7,594 bases of DNA, taken from assembly GCA_900544105.1 (NCBI GenBank), contig UQUC01000084.1, forward strand, positions 1 to 7,594, in the 5' to 3' direction. Both the position numbers and the translations under genes were made by a program. The notes beneath the pieces were generated by a model. The model searched no databases and was not told the origin of the DNA. It saw only the letters and a program-made list of their open reading frames with translations. Below, in pieces: positions 5,436 through 7,594 of the stretch (positions are counted from its first letter, which is position 1; every line of letters begins with the position of its first letter). The stretch comes from an uncultured Oscillibacter sp. GTDB taxonomy: Bacteria > Bacillota > Clostridia > Oscillospirales > Oscillospiraceae.

Positions 5436-6206
5436 ATGCAGGGGAAAGTGGAGATCGCGGGGGTCAACACGGCAAAGCTAAAGGTCCTGAAAAGCAGTGA
5501 GACTATGGAGCTGCTCCGCCGCAGCAAGGCCGGGGACCGGCAGGCCCGTGAGGAGCTGATCGAGGGGAATCTGCGGCTGGTGCTGTCGGTGATCCAGCGG
5601 TTTGCGGGGCGAGGTGAAAGCGTGGACGATCTGTTTCAGGTTGGCTGCGTGGGGCTTATCAAAGCCATTGACAATTTCGATATTTCTCAGCCGGTGAAGT
5701 TTTCCACCTACGGTGTGCCCATGATCGTAGGCGAGATCCGCCGCTACCTCCGGGACAACAGCGCCATCCGGGTCTCCCGCTCCATGCGGGACACCGCCTA
5801 CCGGGTCTTGCAGGCCCGGGAGCGCCTCATGGCGGAAAACCAGAAAGAGCCGACGGTGGAGGAGATCGCCAAGGTGCTGGATATTCCCCGGGAGGAGGTT
5901 GTCTTTGCCATGGACGCCATCGTGGACCCGGTCTCCCTGTACGAGCCCATCTACGACAGCGGCGGGGACGCCATCTGCGTCATGGATCAGGTCAGCGACA
6001 CGAAAAACACCGATGAGCGCTGGACGGAGCGCATCGCCTTGAAGGATGCCATGAAGCGGCTGGACCCACGGGAGCGGCGCATCCTGTCCCTGCGGTTTTA
6101 CGAGGGCAAAACCCAGATGGAGGTCTCCGCCGAGGTGGGCATCTCTCAGGCGCAGGTGAGCCGGTTGGAAAAAGGGGCTATCAACACCATCCGCAAGCAC
6201 TTATAG
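5436..6206 (+). CDS. sigG: RNA polymerase sporulation sigma factor SigG
   Basis: Late forespore-specific sigma factor, 256 residues (B. subtilis SigG about 260). The N-terminus KVEIAGVNTAKLKVLK (4-19) is the hallmark that separates sigma-G from sigma-F. Then follow region 2 (GNLRLVLSVIQRF 44-56, DDLFQVGCVGLIKAIDNFD 64-82, KFSTYGVPMIVGEIRRYLRD 88-107), region 3 (about 117-185, with KEPTVEEIAKVLDI) and region 4 (about 200-254, LDPRERRILSLRFYEGKTQ, then the helix-turn-helix VGISQAQVSRLEKGAI). AGGAGG at 5423-5428 lies 7 nt before ATG. It has its own sigma-F type promoter and stands alone, without the spoIIGA-sigE genes usually found upstream. Position 43 is Glu, where B. subtilis has Asn45. Product: transcription of late forespore genes such as germination and DNA-protection functions. 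Confidence 0.96.
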   Translation: MQGKVEIAGVNTAKLKVLKSSETMELLRRSKAGDRQAREELIEGNLRLVLSVIQRFAGRGESVDDLFQVGCVGLIKAIDNFDISQPVKFSTYGVPMIVGEIRRYLRDNSAIRVSRSMRDTAYRVLQARERLMAENQKEPTVEEIAKVLDIPREEVVFAMDAIVDPVSLYEPIYDSGGDAICVMDQVSDTKNTDERWTERIALKDAMKRLDPRERRILSLRFYEGKTQMEVSAEVGISQAQVSRLEKGAINTIRKHL

Positions 6207-6212
6207 GAAAAA

Positions 6213-6238
6213 GACCGCCGGAGCTTTGTTCCGGCGGT
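6213..6238. terminator. Hairpin after sigG
   Basis: A strong 9-bp stem, ACCGCCGGA (6214-6222) and TCCGGCGGT (6230-6238), begins 8 bp after the sigG stop. On the plus strand it is followed by TGAAAC, with no U tract, so plus-direction termination may be inefficient or need a factor. On the minus strand it is followed by CTTTTT, a better match to an intrinsic terminator. Confidence 0.6.
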
Positions 6239-6264
6239 TGAAACTGCATCCGCAGCGCACTTTC

Positions 6265-6309
6265 AAACGAAACAGAACGGTTTTTGAACAATTTATTCTG
6301 TCTCCGTTT
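6265..6309. repeat. Imperfect inverted repeat upstream of the thioesterase promoter
   Basis: AAACG (6265-6269) and ACAGAA (6272-6277) are mirrored by TTCTGT (6296-6301) and CGTTT (6305-6309): eleven paired bases in two blocks around an 18-bp AT-rich centre. The right arm touches the -35 box of the thioesterase gene, so it is a possible operator. Confidence 0.4.
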
Positions 6310-6336
6310 GACCTTTCCCATCAAAGCGTGTAAAAT
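6308..6336 (+). promoter_or_regulatory. Sigma-A promoter of the thioesterase gene
   Basis: TTGACC (6308-6313), a 17-bp spacer and TAAAAT (6331-6336): five of six matches in each box at ideal spacing. It lies 32 bp before the start codon and gives a short leader. Confidence 0.8.
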
Positions 6337-6368
6337 GGGACAAAATTCATGTTGAGGAGTTCCTGCAA

Positions 6369-6782
6369 ATGGATATGGAAAAAATTCTGGAATACCGCAA
6401 CAGCCGCAACCGCTTCTGCCAGCGTATCGGCATCACGGTAACGGAGCTGTCCCCCGGTTATGCCAAGGTGGTCAAGACCGTAACGGAGGACGATCTGAAT
6501 CCCGTGGATGTGGCCCATGGCGGCCTGTTCTTCTCCATGGCGGACAACGCCGCCGGCTCCGCCATGGCCGCTTACGGCGAACAGGCGGTAACGCTGAATG
6601 CCCAGTACAATTTCATGCGTGCAGCCAAGGCAGGCGACGTTCTGACCGCCGAGGCCCGGGAGACCAAGCACGGCGGCACCGTCTGCGTATTCGACGTCCG
6701 GATCACGGATCAGGACAGAAATCTGGACGGCACCGGTACCTTTACCTTCTACAACCTGAAAAAGCCCCTGAAGATCGACTGA
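6369..6782 (+). CDS. PaaI-family hotdog-fold thioesterase
   Basis: A 137-residue cytoplasmic protein of the hotdog fold, expected to hydrolyse an acyl-CoA thioester, probably as a tetramer or dimer of dimers. The PaaI-type active-site pattern is visible: Asn44 in LNPVDVAHGG, His50-Gly51-Gly52 and Asp59 in FFSMADNAAG, followed by the second strand-rich half with LNAQYNFMRAAKAGD (76-90) and ETKHGGTVCVFDVRITD. Relatives act on phenylacetyl-CoA or other aryl/acyl-CoAs; nothing nearby (no paa genes) fixes the substrate, so it is left open. The start at 6369 has GAGGAG (6354-6359) 9 nt upstream; an ATG two codons later is also possible. It has its own sigma-A promoter and a terminator right after the stop, so it is a single-gene unit. 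Confidence 0.9.
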   Translation: MDMEKILEYRNSRNRFCQRIGITVTELSPGYAKVVKTVTEDDLNPVDVAHGGLFFSMADNAAGSAMAAYGEQAVTLNAQYNFMRAAKAGDVLTAEARETKHGGTVCVFDVRITDQDRNLDGTGTFTFYNLKKPLKID

Positions 6783-6784
6783 GC

Positions 6785-6823
6785 AAAAAAGGTCTGTCCC
6801 GAAGTTTCGGGACAGGCCTTTTT
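6785..6823. terminator. Bidirectional intrinsic terminator between thioesterase gene and glnS
   Basis: AAAAAAGGTCTGTCCCGA pairs with TCGGGACAGGCCTTTTT (one G-T pair) around a four-base AGTT loop. A and T tracts flank the stem, so it can stop the thioesterase transcript (stop codon 6782) and the converging glnS transcript (stop at 6831). Confidence 0.93.
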
Positions 6824-6830
6824 ATTCGGC

Positions 6831-7594
6831 TTACTTTTTGAAGCTATCCTTCAGGCTTACACTGCGGTTAAATACCGGATGGCCCGCTTTGGTATCCCGG
6901 TTGTCCAGGCAGAAGTAGCCCAGACGCATAAACTGGTAGCCGGGAGCCGTCTTTCCGGCCTCGTGGCTTTCAGCATAGCGGTCCGCGGCGGCGGCCAGAC
7001 CAGCCTCCACCTTGCAGTCCGTCAGGACCTCCAGAGAGCCGGGATTCAGGCACTCGATGAAATCCTTGTCGGCGGCGTCTGGGTTGGCGTCGGTGAACAG
7101 GTTGTCATAGAGCCGCACCTCGGCGTCCACGGCGGTGGCGGCATCCACCCAATGGATGGTGGCGCCCTTCACCTTCCGGCCATCGGCAGGGTCACCGCCC
7201 CGGCTGTCAGGATCATACTCGGCAGCGATCTCGGTCACATTACCGTTTTCATCCGTCTCATAGCCGACGCACTTGATGAGATACGCACCCTTCAAGCGGC
7301 ACTCCGGGCCGTTGGGGGTCAGACGCTTGTACTTGGGAACCGGCTCAGCCATAAAGTCATCGGCCTCGATCCACAGGCTGCCGGAGAAAGGTACTTCCCG
7401 GGTCCCGGCAGAGGGGTCCAGAGGATTGTTCTCCACGGTGACGGTCTCCGTCTTGCCGGCAGGATAGTTGGTGATAGTCAATTTGATGGGCCGCAGAACG
7501 GCCATCACCCGCTGGGCCGTCTCGTTCAGATCTTCCCGGAGGCAGTGCTCCAGGAAGCCGTACTCCACCACGTTGGCGGACTTGGCCACGCCGA
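6831..7594 (-). CDS. glnS: Glutaminyl-tRNA synthetase, partial (C-terminal part)
   Basis: Class I synthetase that charges tRNA-Gln with glutamine. Only the last 253 residues are in the window; the catalytic N-terminal half lies beyond the right edge. The frame is open to the edge, and the apparent GTG start at 7589 is an internal valine (the sequence reads GVAKSANVVEY). The visible part is the end of the linker and the beta-barrel anticodon-binding domain: CLREDLNETAQRVMAVLRPIKL, VPFSGSLWIEADDF, the family motif DPADGRKVKG followed by IHWV, VRLYDNLF, and GYFCLDNRDTKAGHPVFNRSVSL near the C-terminus. All match E. coli-type GlnRS in order. It converges on the thioesterase gene and shares its terminator. 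In Clostridia many species instead use GatCAB amidation, so glnS presence is patchy. Confidence 0.95.
   Translation of the reverse strand, partial: GVAKSANVVEYGFLEHCLREDLNETAQRVMAVLRPIKLTITNYPAGKTETVTVENNPLDPSAGTREVPFSGSLWIEADDFMAEPVPKYKRLTPNGPECRLKGAYLIKCVGYETDENGNVTEIAAEYDPDSRGGDPADGRKVKGATIHWVDAATAVDAEVRLYDNLFTDANPDAADKDFIECLNPGSLEVLTDCKVEAGLAAAADRYAESHEAGKTAPGYQFMRLGYFCLDNRDTKAGHPVFNRSVSLKDSFKK

Noticed and set aside
5003..5500. A 165-codon plus-strand frame over the ylmC-like gene, the control region and the start of sigG
   Set aside because: It overlaps the sigG promoter and ribosome binding site and lies antisense to a recognised gene; proline/arginine-rich low-information product.
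5478..6200. A 240-codon open frame antisense to sigG
   Set aside because: It mirrors the sigG coding sequence and shows no domain; sigG itself is unmistakable.

Overview
The window looks like chromosomal DNA of a GC-rich, endospore-forming member of the Clostridia, most plausibly of the Oscillospiraceae/Eubacteriales type. The grounds are a clear sporulation sigma factor G, a YlmC/YmxH-family sporulation protein, strong AGGAGG ribosome binding sites, sigma-A type promoters, and the GC-rich codon use of the housekeeping genes. The exact genus cannot be read from the sequence. No mobile element, CRISPR array, tRNA or rRNA is visible.

Layout, left to right. (1) Minus strand 1-1091: frr (ribosome recycling factor, C-terminus beyond the window) and pyrH (UMP kinase), in the order pyrH>frr. 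(2) 1092-1338: a divergent promoter region. (3) Plus strand 1339-2907: a membrane-anchored Xre-type regulator with a cytoplasmic helix-turn-helix, one transmembrane segment and a ~420-residue outer domain of unknown function. (4) 2908-3098: a convergent intergenic region with a long hairpin and a bidirectional terminator. (5) Minus strand 3099-4802: rpsB (S2) and tsf (EF-Ts), driven by a strong promoter at 4920-4948. (6) Minus strand 5018-5296: ylmC/ymxH-like PRC-barrel gene with its own terminator, divergent from sigG. (7) Plus strand 5436-6206: sigG, preceded by a textbook sigma-F type promoter. (8) Plus strand 6369-6782: a PaaI-type hotdog thioesterase with a good sigma-A promoter. (9) A bidirectional terminator, then minus strand 6831-7594: the C-terminal part of glnS.

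How it fits together: rpsB, tsf, pyrH and frr normally form one continuous translation/UMP-kinase cluster. Here that cluster is split by the regulator gene in opposite orientation plus terminators, so pyrH-frr must have its own promoter. The sporulation pair (sigG and the ylmC-like gene) sits next to this cluster and shares a 139-bp divergent control region.

The most interesting points are the transmembrane regulator inserted in the ribosomal cluster, the near-perfect sigma-F promoter of sigG, a glutamate in SigG where B. subtilis has the Asn that confers sensitivity to the anti-sigma factor CsfB/Gin, and inverted repeats around the rpsB and regulator promoters. I see no clearly new multi-gene system; most of the window is conserved housekeeping and sporulation DNA.
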